From Candidatus Sulfopaludibacter sp. SbA3 (GTDB lineage Bacteria; Acidobacteriota; Terriglobia; Bryobacterales; Bryobacteraceae): a DNA stretch of 64,000 bases. The notes below the pieces were generated by a model. It searched no databases. It was given only the letters and a program-made list of their open reading frames with translations, and had not been told where the DNA came from. The position numbers and the translations under genes are program-made. Positions 37,118 to 45,958 of this stretch are shown here, one piece after another (within the stretch, counting starts at the first letter, position 1; each line of letters begins with the position of its first letter). The stretch lies in assembly GCA_945893365.1 (NCBI GenBank), contig CAMDED010000009.1, positions 24,986-88,985 of the forward strand, read 5' to 3'.

Positions 37118-37345
37118 ATGCAGAAACAAAACGTAACTATCGGAACAACCTACATCGTCAAGGTCAGCGGCTCGCTGGCCAAAGTCCGCCTCACCCGCGA
37201 ACACGGCCGCAGAGGGTGGTACGGAACCAATCTGGCCACCGGGCGCGAGATTCGCATCCGCACCGCCGCCCGCCTCCGCAACGTGCACGCGCAGGCAATC
37301 AGCTCCGGCGAGGCGCGCAAGATCGTCGACAACATCAAGTTTTGA
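37118..37345 (+). CDS. Small basic element-encoded protein
   Basis: 75 residues with a good ribosome site (GAAGGAG before ATG 37118). Beta-rich and basic: VTIGTTYIVKVSGSLAKVRL, then GRRGWYGTNLATGREIRIRT. The pattern resembles a small SH3/KOW-like barrel that could bind nucleic acid, but I recognise no family. The next gene follows after 15 bases. Confidence 0.62.
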   Translation: MQKQNVTIGTTYIVKVSGSLAKVRLTREHGRRGWYGTNLATGREIRIRTAARLRNVHAQAISSGEARKIVDNIKF

Positions 37346-37360
37346 AAAAGGAGAACACCA

Positions 37361-37954
37361 ATGCCAACATTCACAATCACCGCTGACAACAACATCACCG
37401 CATTTGAAAGCGAAGCGCGTGTCCTGGCGAACACCCCGCCGGACGGCTTCGAAGTAATCGCTACCACGAAGAAGGAGTTCGATAAGGCTACCGCGAACTG
37501 GCCCATCGCCCGCTACGCCGAGGTTTGGAACTCCTTCGCGGGCGTACCGCCCTTCGGAGAGATCCAGCCGGTCAAGAAGTTCACTGACCGTAAGACGGCG
37601 GCTACCCGAATCTGGAAGACTATCCAGGTGCTCGCAGAAGACCTGCTGCGCGGCAACATCCGCGATACCGAAGCGCCACACGCGCCCGCCCTCGCGCCGA
37701 AGAAGGCCAAGCCGTCCAAACAGGCCACCGCCAAGGAGGCCGCGCCCACAGCGCGCGAGGGCAGCAAAAAAGCCATCGTCCTCAAGATGATGGCACGCAA
37801 AGGCGGCGCAATTCTCACAGACATCATGGCAACTACTGGCTGGCAGGCGCACACCGTGCGCGGATTCATGGCCGGTACCCTGAAAAAGGCGGGCATGGCC
37901 GTCGAGTCCAGCAAGAGCGAGGCTGGCGAACGCATCTACCGGCTGGCCAAGTAG
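37361..37954 (+). CDS. DUF3489-domain protein
   Basis: 197 residues with an AAAGGAG ribosome site before ATG 37361. The C-terminal 70 residues (KAIVLKMMARKGGAILTDIM, GWQAHTVRGFMAGTLKK) form a DUF3489 winged-helix-like domain. A lysine/alanine-rich linker (about 105-130) joins it to an N-terminal part with ITADNNITAF. DUF3489 proteins occur in phages and integrated elements; the fold suggests DNA binding. Ends two bases from the convergent second methyltransferase gene. Confidence 0.72.
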   Translation: MPTFTITADNNITAFESEARVLANTPPDGFEVIATTKKEFDKATANWPIARYAEVWNSFAGVPPFGEIQPVKKFTDRKTAATRIWKTIQVLAEDLLRGNIRDTEAPHAPALAPKKAKPSKQATAKEAAPTAREGSKKAIVLKMMARKGGAILTDIMATTGWQAHTVRGFMAGTLKKAGMAVESSKSEAGERIYRLAK

Positions 37955-37956
37955 CA

Positions 37957-39480
37957 TCAGTTCGATTCCCCGGACCCGCCAACCCCTACGAGGGCTGGCG
38001 GGTTCTTGCGTTGTGGCGATCCCTTCCTCTCTTCCGGGTCCACTCCTCGCTTTGCGGCCACGTCCGCGAACGAATCGCCGTTGGACTCAAGAACCGCATC
38101 GATGCCGAGGTTCATCATGCGGCGCACGATCACGTCGCAATACCCGGGCGAGATTTCGCAACCGTAACCCCTCCGGCCAAGCACGTGCGCCGCGGCCATC
38201 GTCGTTCCACTCCCCATGAACGGATCGAAGACCACGTCGCCGGCGTCCGAAAATGCCTTGACGAAGAAAGCCACCAGCGCGCGTGGGAACGGAGCGGAGT
38301 GTGATCCCTGGCTCGATTCGCTCTTCACCTCGAGCACGTTGCTGGGACGCGCCAGCCCGGTGTGCCTGCCGTCCGAGTCGTCGGCGCCCGGCTTCGCTGC
38401 CGCATTTCCCCGTGCCCCGGTGCCAAGTAGTCCGCTACCCGATGTCGATTTCGGATTGTTCGGGGAGTAGTCGAAGCAATCCTCCGATTCGTGACTCACC
38501 GCCTCTGCACGGAACTTGATCGATTGCTGCCGGCAGAAGTGGAAGATCGGCTCCCAGGCGTTCTTGAAGCGATTGCCCCACCCGCCAGGGACACCGTTAT
38601 CTGTCTTGCGCCAACAGAATTCATCCACGAATCGCCAGCCCCACTGCCGCTTGTGTGCCGTCACCAAGTCCATCACGTACAGATTCCGCTCGCCCTCGTC
38701 GGCGTGCGCCTTGATGTTAAGGAAGTAGGATCCGTCTGCCGCCAAGACCGACCGGATGCCGGCTGCCACGGCCCGGAACCATTCCACGTACGTCTCGGGC
38801 GGTACCGGCTCGAACCCGCTCAAGGCGTCGTACTCGCGCTGCGTGGCGTAGGGTGGCGACGTGATCGCCATGTTCGCCATGGCGCCTGCCATTACCATCT
38901 CGACGACGCCCGTGTCCCGGCAATCGCCACAGATTAGGCGGTGCTTGCCGATCAACCACACGTCTCCGGGCTGCGTTACCGGCTGGGCCGGCCGTTCGGG
39001 GACATCCTCCTCTGTGATCTCTTCCGCGGGCGCGCTGCCGACTTCGAACAGCGCGTCCAGTTCCTCGTCGCTGAAGCCGACGATGCCCAGATCGAAACCA
39101 TCCTCCTTCAGGGCGCCGAGTTCAACAGCGAGGATCTCCTCATTCCAGCCAGCGTTCAGCGCCAGCCGGTTATCCGCAATGACCAAAGCCCGGCGTTGGT
39201 TCGCGGAGAGGTGATCGAGCACGATAACGGGTACTGCGCTCATCCCCAACTTGCGCGCCGCGGCCAATCGCGCGTGGCCCGCGATCACGACGCAATCATT
39301 GCCTACAAGGATGGGGTTCGTCCAGCCAAATTCCACGATGCTGCCAGCCACCTGCGCGATCTGCTCTTCCGAGTGCGTCCGCGAGTTCCTGGCATAGGGC
39401 AGAAGCCGATCTACGTTCCAGTTTTGAACCTGCAGTTTGACGTTATCCATTGCGTGTTTGTTTTCACCGTTAAGGTTCAC
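37957..39480 (-). CDS. ParB-like domain fused to a DNA methyltransferase (second copy)
   Basis: 507 residues from GTG 39480, which overlaps the upstream stop (GTGA); ATG 39450 is an alternative. The ParB-like half (YARNSRTHSEEQIAQVA, VIAGHARLAAARKLG) closely parallels the first copy. The catalytic motif here is TSPPYA, the form seen in N4-cytosine methyltransferases, and the AdoMet motif is DPFMGSGTT. A longer insert between the motifs (about residues 250-400) distinguishes it from the first copy. The pair therefore probably differs in target. Confidence 0.9.
   Translation of the reverse strand: MNLNGENKHAMDNVKLQVQNWNVDRLLPYARNSRTHSEEQIAQVAGSIVEFGWTNPILVGNDCVVIAGHARLAAARKLGMSAVPVIVLDHLSANQRRALVIADNRLALNAGWNEEILAVELGALKEDGFDLGIVGFSDEELDALFEVGSAPAEEITEEDVPERPAQPVTQPGDVWLIGKHRLICGDCRDTGVVEMVMAGAMANMAITSPPYATQREYDALSGFEPVPPETYVEWFRAVAAGIRSVLAADGSYFLNIKAHADEGERNLYVMDLVTAHKRQWGWRFVDEFCWRKTDNGVPGGWGNRFKNAWEPIFHFCRQQSIKFRAEAVSHESEDCFDYSPNNPKSTSGSGLLGTGARGNAAAKPGADDSDGRHTGLARPSNVLEVKSESSQGSHSAPFPRALVAFFVKAFSDAGDVVFDPFMGSGTTMAAAHVLGRRGYGCEISPGYCDVIVRRMMNLGIDAVLESNGDSFADVAAKRGVDPEERKGSPQRKNPPALVGVGGSGESN
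37974..38003. terminator. Hairpin at the convergence of DUF3489 and methyltransferase genes
   Basis: ACCCGCCA (37974-37981) pairs with TGGCGGGT (37996-38003), and CCCT/AGGG in the loop can extend it; TCTTGCGTT follows on the plus strand. It overlaps the last codons of the methyltransferase gene and would serve the plus-strand transcript. Confidence 0.5.
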
Positions 39481-40049
39481 TGCACTAGAGGCGGCGGCCC
39501 CTTTCGCTCCCTTGGCGTGCCTAACGCGGCAAGGATGTCGTCTGTGTTTGATGCGCCACCGTCGACCCTAATCCGCGTCCTCGCACTTGGGGTCATTCCA
39601 AACTCGCGCTCCCGATTCAGGCAGCGTGACCGCACGCTCTCCATCTGCCTGAGCAAACTTCCGAGCATCGCGGCGTATGGGTGCGGTTCGGGTGAAACCT
39701 TCCCGTCCTTATCCTTCCTGGCAATCACATCGCCTGTTTTTTCGATGGATTCGCGCAACTTCGCCGCCCTTTGCGCCAGGCTCTGTGCGATGGCTAGGTC
39801 TTCACAGTAGGCCGCCAACGTATCTGCGTCGTGCTCTTTCAATACACCCGAGAAGTCGAGTAGCGGGAGGAGCCGTTTCCATTCGCGCCGCGCCGCCAGC
39901 GTCATGTTCCGGCGCGGAGCCGGGTCAATCGAGTTCCCGCGCGGCTCCGCCTCCAATTGCTCGCGGAGCTTGCGCTTGCCCACCTTGCGAGGGTCACCGA
40001 GAGCTATTTTCGTTGCGGTCGGAGTTGGTGCAAATCCTTTTCCGGGCAC
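39477..40049 (-). CDS. Phage terminase small subunit, P27 family (first copy)
   Basis: 190 residues. The C-terminal signature EREFGMTPSARTRI is characteristic of P27-type small terminases, which recognise packaging sites. The N-terminus has the usual basic region (KRKLREQLEAEP). The stop overlaps the start of the second methyltransferase gene, so the pair is coupled. No large terminase gene is found anywhere in the element. Confidence 0.82.
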   Translation of the reverse strand: MPGKGFAPTPTATKIALGDPRKVGKRKLREQLEAEPRGNSIDPAPRRNMTLAARREWKRLLPLLDFSGVLKEHDADTLAAYCEDLAIAQSLAQRAAKLRESIEKTGDVIARKDKDGKVSPEPHPYAAMLGSLLRQMESVRSRCLNREREFGMTPSARTRIRVDGGASNTDDILAALGTPRERKGPPPLVQ

Positions 40050-40167
40050 TTAAGATCGCTTCTCCCATTGGGCTAGAGTCGCGGATTTTCGTAGTCTACG
40101 CACCGCGTGGTCACCTGGGGAGCCTGCCGCAGAAATGACCATCCCACCGGTCCACTCTTCCCATGGG

Positions 40168-40764
40168 TCATCGCGGTGCCACAACCGCGCTCCCCGGTGG
40201 CTCTCCCTTTACGGCGTCTTTTGGGCGGGGCGGAGGAAGCATATCGTACAAATCATCGTCTGGATCTAGGCTCGCAACTGGAGCAATGCGGGAACGGCTG
40301 GCTGGAGTCAGTCCGAACTCGCGAAGGCCGACTGTCACACGCGGCGAGATCCTATCAATTACCGCCAGGAGCGGGTGAATGCGAAGTTCGCCCTCATTAA
40401 TCACTTTGCCTTCAGCGTTCCTTGACGCTCCGACTCTCACGATCAGTCCGCGTTTCTGCACCTCGCGTTGCGCCACGCTCAACGTCGCAATATCCTGGCA
40501 AAGCGACCCCAACGCGATACCCTCGGCCTCGCTCAAAACCCGGCCCTGCAGCAACAACGGAACCATGCGACGCCATTCGCGCTTCGCTTCCTTGCTCAGA
40601 AAATCTGGCATGCGCGGCTCTCCCCGCGTGTACCGCTGCTCTTCGTCTCTGAGCATTTGCGAGAGTTTGTGCCGACCCATCTTCCCAGCATCTCCTTCTA
40701 CGAGCTTGAGAGCTAAAGGCTTAGAGGGCCTGCCGCCGCCACGATTGCCTATTACGCCAGCCAT
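40168..40764 (-). CDS. Phage terminase small subunit, P27 family (second copy)
   Basis: 198 residues from ATG 40764 (MAGVIGNRGGGRPSKPLAL); the frame is open further upstream, but the extra part is unlike protein. LREFGLTPASRSRI repeats the P27 signature of the first copy, and the helical middle (LCQDIATLSVAQREV) is similar. The two copies are clearly diverged paralogues. The gene ends 118 bases before the first copy begins on the same strand. Confidence 0.82.
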   Translation of the reverse strand: MAGVIGNRGGGRPSKPLALKLVEGDAGKMGRHKLSQMLRDEEQRYTRGEPRMPDFLSKEAKREWRRMVPLLLQGRVLSEAEGIALGSLCQDIATLSVAQREVQKRGLIVRVGASRNAEGKVINEGELRIHPLLAVIDRISPRVTVGLREFGLTPASRSRIAPVASLDPDDDLYDMLPPPRPKDAVKGEPPGSAVVAPR

Positions 40765-41230
40765 AGTTAAGTTGTTACTATTGTTATAGTACACCAACGA
40801 TTCTATATTTGTAGTGATTTCCGCTGTTTTCACGGATTCTAAAACGCGTGCTACGGACGGTCTACGGACTAGAAGCACACAGGAAGGAGACCAGCCGGTC
40901 GGGGACCTCGCTAGCATTGGCTCCCCGTTCGCGCCCGCGTGCCCCGTGTCGCGCTGGCTGACTCCGAGTGGCTCGTTGGCCCACCCACCGTCACCATCGT
41001 GTCCGGTTGTTCCTTTCGCTAAGCAAACGCATGGGCGCCGCCTAGTCCCGCCGATTGACGCTTTGCGAGCTCTTGTTCGGAGGCCCACGCGTATAGGCTA
41101 GCGTCGCCATCTGCCCACAGCTCGCCTAGTGGTGACTCGACTCCCGAGCAGCTCAACCGTGGTCAGAGCCAACCGCGGGTTTTCGGCGCGCACATTCCGT
41201 TTTCGATTCCGAAGAGTCCAGAGTGGGTCT
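40765..41230. other. Stretch between terminase and the repeat-rich region
   Basis: No gene recognised. It probably contains the promoter for the minus-strand terminase genes and leads into the iteron-like cluster. Confidence 0.3.
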
Positions 41231-41418
41231 CGCCACTTCGCCACCCTTAAGGGTGTGGCGAACTAGCGAACTGACCTGTTCGCCGCAGTTCGCCGGGTGG
41301 GGGCGGCGAACTGGCGAACTAAACTGAATCAATAGGATACGGAGGATTTCGAGAGCCAGTTCGCCACTTCGCCACTTGCACCGGCGAACTGATTCAAGAA
41401 AGGGATAGGTGGCGAACT
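41231..41418. repeat. Iteron-like repeat cluster, candidate replication origin
   Basis: GCGAACT or its complement occurs at 41258, 41266, 41287, 41306, 41314, 41358, 41384 and 41412, plus near-copies at 41231-41245, 41278 and 41366. Several are direct doublets exactly 8 bases apart (41258/41266 and 41306/41314), and both orientations occur. The cluster lies just beyond the end of the RepA-like ATPase gene. Iterons beside a Rep/primase pair are the classic layout of plasmid or satellite origins. Confidence 0.75.
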
Positions 41419-41442
41419 GGTAAGTCGACCTCACGGTTCCCT

Positions 41443-42474
41443 TTAATCAGCCTCCCCGCCCACCATCGCGCCGGAGCCATTTCCGGTCCACGAGAGCAAC
41501 TTCCGATTCTTGGAGCCGGTGGCAATTCGGACCGTTCCGCGCCTGATTTCGGCGTCCAGGAAGGTGCGCGCCCGATTTCGCCCGATCCCTTTTCCCACTG
41601 CTATTCCTTCGAACTCACTTTTCATGCTGTTTGGATTCTCCTTCAGCAGGTCGCGCAACCGGTCGGTGTCGGTCTTCCGCCCTTCCGCTTGGTCGACGCA
41701 AAATGTACCGTCGGCGTAACGGAGGTGGAGTACGGGCCATACGGAGAAGCGCTGCTTGAAAGGTCGAAGTTCGAGAGTCGAGAGCCGTGCCGGGTCGCCG
41801 AGATTTGTTAGCTTGTACCCGATGTCGATGCTGGCCTTGTAGTCGCTGGAGCCGCGGTAGTCTTTGGCCGTCTCGCTCTTGCCGATGTGGTGCAGCAGTA
41901 TGATCGTCGCTCCCATCGCCGTCAGGGTCCTGTACTGGCCCATGTAGCGGCGAGTCGCGTTGGAATCGTTCTCGTCTCCGGGATGAAAAGCAATCACACT
42001 GTCTACGACGATGACCGGCTTCGCCTTACAGCGCGCGACCCACTCAAGGACGATCCCGCTGCAGGCAGAAGGCGGGTCTTCGCCAACCCATTCGCCCCAG
42101 ATATGGAAGTCGGCATGGGTCTTGATGCCGAGACGGCGGCAGCGCTCGCGGATCGCTGGAAGAGGGTTCTCCTTATCGAGGATAAGCACGGGGCGCTTTG
42201 AGGTTGCCCGGCCGGCGAATTCCCGACCCAAGGAGATCGCGTAGCCTGCGGCTGCCACCAAGGTGCTCTTGCCCGCGCCCGGCTCGCTTGTGAGCATGTG
42301 CAGCGCGCCCTGTGCGAAGATTCCGTCGACGACCCACTCAATCTCGGCGGCACCGACTGTTTCAAGGTCGGGAAGGTCCTCGATGCGCTTCACGGCCGGC
42401 GTCCCTTCTCCGCTCGTTTCGGCGCTCCAGGCATCGATGAGCGCATCGAGTTCTTCGGGGGTCTCGTGTTTCAC
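41443..42474 (-). CDS. RepA-like replicative ATPase
   Basis: 343 residues. The RecA/DnaB-type core has Walker A SEPGAGKST at 63-71, a strand-end aspartate in PVIVVDSVIAF, then ATIILLHHIGKS and DYRGSSDY, matching plasmid RSF1010 RepA-like and phage helicase-like ATPases. A C-terminal winged-helix-like part (ENPNSMKSEFEGIAVG, RARTFLDAEI) follows. It overlaps the primase gene upstream by four bases (ATGA), forming a replication pair next to the iterons. Probably the element's replicative helicase. Confidence 0.83.
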   Translation of the reverse strand: MKHETPEELDALIDAWSAETSGEGTPAVKRIEDLPDLETVGAAEIEWVVDGIFAQGALHMLTSEPGAGKSTLVAAAGYAISLGREFAGRATSKRPVLILDKENPLPAIRERCRRLGIKTHADFHIWGEWVGEDPPSACSGIVLEWVARCKAKPVIVVDSVIAFHPGDENDSNATRRYMGQYRTLTAMGATIILLHHIGKSETAKDYRGSSDYKASIDIGYKLTNLGDPARLSTLELRPFKQRFSVWPVLHLRYADGTFCVDQAEGRKTDTDRLRDLLKENPNSMKSEFEGIAVGKGIGRNRARTFLDAEIRRGTVRIATGSKNRKLLSWTGNGSGAMVGGEAD

Positions 42475-43199
42475 GACGTCACCTCCGCGCCGTCAATAAG
42501 CGAGATCAACTCGAGTTCGCTATGCCCGGCGCGGAACCAGTCCGTGACGTCTTTTATGCCGACTCCCTCCAGTTCCAGGACGACGAGGCGCGCGACCTTC
42601 CCGCGCAGGGCGCGAGCGATTCGGCCAGCGCGTTTGCGCCCAGCGTCGTCGTTGTCGGGGATCAGGATCACTTCCCGGCCCTGCAGGGTATCTGTGTAGG
42701 CCGGAAGCCACGGCGCATCGGCCCCGCCTGCATTCGTCGTCGCAACGAAGCCCTGGTCGCGCAGTGTTTCGGCATCACGCTCGCCTTCGACAACGAAGAC
42801 AATAGGCGCGTCAAGCAAGTCAGGTAAGCGGTAAAGCACCTGCCGCTCGCCTTTCCTCCAGATCCAATCGCCTGCTCCGTCCGGGCGTCGCTGTTTGAAG
42901 TCCTTCGGCTCATAGCGCACGACCTGATAGAGCAGACTTCCCGCCTCGTCTGTGTAGTTGTAGGTCGCCGTGATGACCCGGCGAGTCTGTTCGCTTTCGC
43001 TCCATAGCCCCTGCTGGCGGAGCGCGGCAATGACCTCGGTCTGGCGGCAGCCGGCGTGGCAGTGAACCAACAAGTGTCCGTCCCGTCCGGTGCTGATGCT
43101 AAGCGAAGGAGTGCTGTCATCGTGCGCTGGGCAATTCGCCATCCAGCATGAGCCTGAGCGACGGGCCTTGAGTGCACGAGCGAGGGACTCGGCGGTCAT
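42471..43199 (-). CDS. DNA primase, CHC2-type zinc finger and TOPRIM
   Basis: 242 residues from ATG 43199; GTG 43298 would add 33 residues of low-complexity sequence. CWMANCPAHDDSTPSLSI and LLVHCHAGC carry the zinc ligands of a DnaG-like finger. The TOPRIM half has VFVVEGERDAETL and LIPDNDDAGRKRA, giving the catalytic Glu and the D-x-D. The stop overlaps the RepA-like gene. Typical of plasmid or satellite primases that act with a RepA-like helicase. Confidence 0.83.
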   Translation of the reverse strand: MTAESLARALKARRSGSCWMANCPAHDDSTPSLSISTGRDGHLLVHCHAGCRQTEVIAALRQQGLWSESEQTRRVITATYNYTDEAGSLLYQVVRYEPKDFKQRRPDGAGDWIWRKGERQVLYRLPDLLDAPIVFVVEGERDAETLRDQGFVATTNAGGADAPWLPAYTDTLQGREVILIPDNDDAGRKRAGRIARALRGKVARLVVLELEGVGIKDVTDWFRAGHSELELISLIDGAEVTS

Positions 43200-43298
43200 G
43201 GCCGGACGCCTCTGCCGACGCGGTAGTTCGACCTGATACCCGCAGCAAAGAGAGCTTCGCGGGTCTGGTGTTCCCGTCTGCGAATCATCTGTTCGCAC

Positions 43299-43793
43299 TT
43301 ATGCTCGTGCGTCAAAGCCCGTTTTCCTGAACGCCGCCCGCAGCCGTCCTATGGCACGGTATACGGTCGCGCGCGACACACCCAGCCGTTGGCCGGTGTC
43401 CATGGCCGAGTAGTCAATCAAACACCGAGCCACGGCCCGGTCGAACCGGGAGACGCCAGCAAGGACGCGTCGGACGTCGGCCCGGAGGTTAAAGTGGTCG
43501 TCCGGCGTCGGCAAGGCGCGGTCCAGCTCACAAAGTGGCTCGTCCTTCCAACGCAGGCCCCTCATCAGGGAAATCAGCCGATTCGCAACGACTCGTTCAG
43601 CGAACGTGCGCCAACCAGCGCGCCGCGAGTCAAAAAGCGGAAGCCTACGCCACAACTCGAGGATCGCTTCCTGTTCAAGGTCGTGCCGGGCATCTCGCGG
43701 CAGCCGAAAGACTGCCACGACCTTTGCCGCCCTTACAGCGGCGATGCGTTTACAGTCGGGATAGAATTCCTCAAAGTGCGCCCTAATCACCAC
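43299..43793 (-). CDS. Sigma-70-like or sigma-related regulatory protein
   Basis: 164 residues from GTG 43793. The N-terminal part (DLEQEAILELWRRLPLFDSR, then FAERVVANRLISLMRG) resembles sigma region 2. The C-terminus (MDTGQRLGVSRATVYRAIGRL) is a helix-turn-helix like region 4. It overlaps the upstream gene by seven bases. Whether it is a true sigma factor or a DNA-binding relative such as a phage late regulator cannot be settled. Confidence 0.65.
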   Translation of the reverse strand: MVIRAHFEEFYPDCKRIAAVRAAKVVAVFRLPRDARHDLEQEAILELWRRLPLFDSRRAGWRTFAERVVANRLISLMRGLRWKDEPLCELDRALPTPDDHFNLRADVRRVLAGVSRFDRAVARCLIDYSAMDTGQRLGVSRATVYRAIGRLRAAFRKTGFDARA

Positions 43794-44137
43794 GACCTCC
43801 GCTCGGCGTCAGGCGCCATCTCGACCTCCATTTCGGTGGGGAGCCCGTTCCGCACTTGGAGTCGACGAATTTCACCGGATTCAACACTGCGAGTGTATTC
43901 GAGGAGTTCGGCCACCTGCCTTTTCAGTTCGAACTCACCTGGGATGGTCTTGCGCTTTGCTGTATCAGCCGCGCCGAACTTCACTCCGCGAACAGTTGGG
44001 GGCCACGGGGAGAGGACGAGTTCGCCGCGTTCGATTCGCAGAAATTCAAAGCGGCCAAAATCGAGGATGTTCATTGCGACGATAAAGCGCCGTTCCGATG
44101 GCGATAGATCGCGTGTTGAAGTAGGTCGGCGGCTCAT
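43787..44137 (-). CDS. Element-encoded protein of unknown function
   Basis: 116 residues from ATG 44137, whose ATGA overlaps the AlpA-like gene's stop. The core LSPSERRFIVAMNILDFGRF, then FLRIERGELVLSPWP, looks like a conserved small DNA- or RNA-associated protein of acidobacterial elements, but I can name no family. A helical tail (FELKRQVAELLEYT) could be a coiled coil. It lies between two regulatory genes in one coupled run. Confidence 0.6.
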   Translation of the reverse strand: MSRRPTSTRDLSPSERRFIVAMNILDFGRFEFLRIERGELVLSPWPPTVRGVKFGAADTAKRKTIPGEFELKRQVAELLEYTRSVESGEIRRLQVRNGLPTEMEVEMAPDAERRSW

Positions 44138-44496
44138 CGCCCCCTCTCGCTGGCTTGTTGGTTGCTCGACGTAGGAGGATTGCTCGACAGACACCGGAGC
44201 GGACAATGGGAACAACATGGACTATCACGGATTGGGTGCGAACCATCCGCTTCGGAAGGAGCAGGATCCGGAGAGGATCCCGCACCGTTCAGCGAAGAAT
44301 TAGTCCCGATCCACTGAAAGACCTCCTCGAGGTCGTAGCGAATAGCGCCGCCGATCCTGTAGAATTTCGGACCTCCGCCGGCGACCCGCTTCCGCTGCCA
44401 AGTCCTACGCTTCACGGCGGTCAACTCTTCGAGGTACATGTCGCTTACAAATCGTCGCTTAGGGTGCGCTTCGGTGCGCGATTGGTGCAGGCTCAT
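44134..44496 (-). CDS. AlpA/excisionase-like helix-turn-helix protein
   Basis: 120 residues. The central part YLEELTAVKRRTWQRKRVAG, then YRIGGAIRYDLEEVFQWI, matches the MerR-like winged helix of AlpA/phage excisionases, although the first helix is slightly divergent. The C-terminal 45 residues are serine/proline-rich. It is the first gene of the minus-strand replication run and is divergently placed 45 bases from the plus-strand gene at 44542. That position suits a master regulator, as AlpA is in Gram-negative phage satellites. Confidence 0.7.
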   Translation of the reverse strand: MSLHQSRTEAHPKRRFVSDMYLEELTAVKRRTWQRKRVAGGGPKFYRIGGAIRYDLEEVFQWIGTNSSLNGAGSSPDPAPSEADGSHPIRDSPCCSHCPLRCLSSNPPTSSNQQASERGR

Positions 44497-44541
44497 GCCA
44501 ACAGTTTGCGCTTATTCCCACTTGTGTGCAAGAATTTCTAA

Positions 44542-45426
44542 TTGGACACCAATAGGACATTACGACTACAGACCGAGATCGAACTAAGGGACGGTAAACT
44601 CGATGTGCCGTTCGAGGCAGGAGAGGTTTACTCCCCGAGAGTCAGGGAGCTGGCCAATGGGAACCTCATCTACACCGCCGGGCCCTTTATTCACGGGCGA
44701 GCCACTCGGATGCTTCTGTCTGAGTTCGTGAAGCTTGCGCAAGGCACACCCGCGGATGTGATGCGGTTTGCGCAGCGCTGGGGGGCACTCTCACTCTGCA
44801 GGATGCATGGGTTGCCTTTCGGCCATAGTCGGAGTTGTATCGAGAGCCGGCCATTTCTCACTCAGGAAGGCTCTGAGTCGATTGGCCATTGGATACGCAC
44901 AGCAAAAGGCTTCGAAGCGCTGATAGGGCTCGCCATCGCGTTTAAGAAGCGATCATATGGGGATGATGCAGACTGGGATTCGGTAGAGGCCGCCATAAGC
45001 GGGCCAGATTTCCCAAGTGCAACGCCGCACAAGTCCATAATCAAATGGGTGGACGATGAAAGGGAAAGGCTCGCGGTAGCGAGGCTTAGATTCCAAATAG
45101 AGGTAGACCGTCTTATCAAGATCGCTAGGATCACTCCCAGGCTTTGGTGGAATCAAAAGCGGGATCGATTCCAGGTAGATTTCGACTCATCAACGTCTCA
45201 GACTCCGAACCTACTCTGCGTCCTAACGCTTCAACTGTTGCCCGTCTTGGTCAATCCCGATGGGAGGAAGGGTTTCGCAAAATGCAGCGATTGCGGCAGA
45301 CCCTATCGTGTCGACCGAAGGCCAAACCCGAACAGACGAAATTACTGCACGAGATGCAAAAAATCGGCTTGGCGTGACTCAAAGCGCGATCAGCGAAGGA
45401 AACGGGCCACAGCAGAAGGACTCTAA
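44542..45426 (+). CDS. Zinc-ribbon protein of unknown function
   Basis: 294 residues from TTG 44542, the only available upstream start. The C-terminus has two cysteine pairs (CSDCGRPYRVDRRP and YCTRCKKSAWRDSKRDQR) forming a CGNR-type zinc ribbon with a basic tail. The N-terminal 200 residues are mixed helical without a motif I know. Zinc ribbons of this kind often sit at the end of transcription-linked or toxin-related proteins. The gene is divergent from the AlpA-like gene and precedes the recombinase pair. Confidence 0.62.
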   Translation: MDTNRTLRLQTEIELRDGKLDVPFEAGEVYSPRVRELANGNLIYTAGPFIHGRATRMLLSEFVKLAQGTPADVMRFAQRWGALSLCRMHGLPFGHSRSCIESRPFLTQEGSESIGHWIRTAKGFEALIGLAIAFKKRSYGDDADWDSVEAAISGPDFPSATPHKSIIKWVDDERERLAVARLRFQIEVDRLIKIARITPRLWWNQKRDRFQVDFDSSTSQTPNLLCVLTLQLLPVLVNPDGRKGFAKCSDCGRPYRVDRRPNPNRRNYCTRCKKSAWRDSKRDQRRKRATAEGL

Positions 45427-45694
45427 TGTGGAGGTCGTCCCACGGCGTTCATCCTACTAATCGACAGGACGACGTGGAATGTTTTGGTCATTCTCCCGGA
45501 CACCAATCGCACTTCATCTCGCCGGCTCCCGGCTCCCGTAAATCGACCTCAATATTCAGAGCGCCTCTCAAAACAAGCCCGCTGCGTTAGCCCGGACACT
45601 TTTCCAACTTTCTGCGTATATAGTACCCAGAAGCTCACCAGACAGCAGATCGACCGCCAAGCGGAGATCGTTGTGGGTGTCGAAAGACACGACC
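45427..45694. other. Upstream region of the recombinase transcript
   Basis: No gene seen. TATATAGT at about 45619-45626, with GACA-like sequence about 18 bases before it, is a weak promoter candidate. GTCGTCC and GGACGAC near 45434 and 45468 form a widely spaced inverted repeat. Confidence 0.25.
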
Positions 45695-45958
45695 ATGCGA
45701 AACCGCCGCAAGCCTCGGACGAATCCAGAGCCTCATAGCGAGGCGCATGCCTTCTCGGAGCCGGACCGCGCGGCGGCGCCGATAGTGCGGATCTTCAGCC
45801 CCGCTGAACTCGATCTGGACGATCTGGCCGGGGCAATCCGGTCGCTCCTGGGGCCCAGTGGCCCGCCGCAGATCAGACCGCGCAGACGTCCAACCCCCGA
45901 CTTGCTTTCCCCCTCCCGAAGAGTGAGTCATGTGGTGGAGGCGAATAAAGCACCCTGA
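45695..45958 (+). CDS. Small protein encoded just before the recombinase
   Basis: 87 residues from ATG 45695. Arginine- and proline-rich, with one helix (IFSPAELDLDDLAGAIRSLL). Its TGA shares a base with the recombinase ATG (TGATG), so the two are translationally coupled. Such small genes upstream of serine recombinases may encode directionality or accessory factors, but no family is recognisable. Confidence 0.55.
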   Translation: MRNRRKPRTNPEPHSEAHAFSEPDRAAAPIVRIFSPAELDLDDLAGAIRSLLGPSGPPQIRPRRRPTPDLLSPSRRVSHVVEANKAP

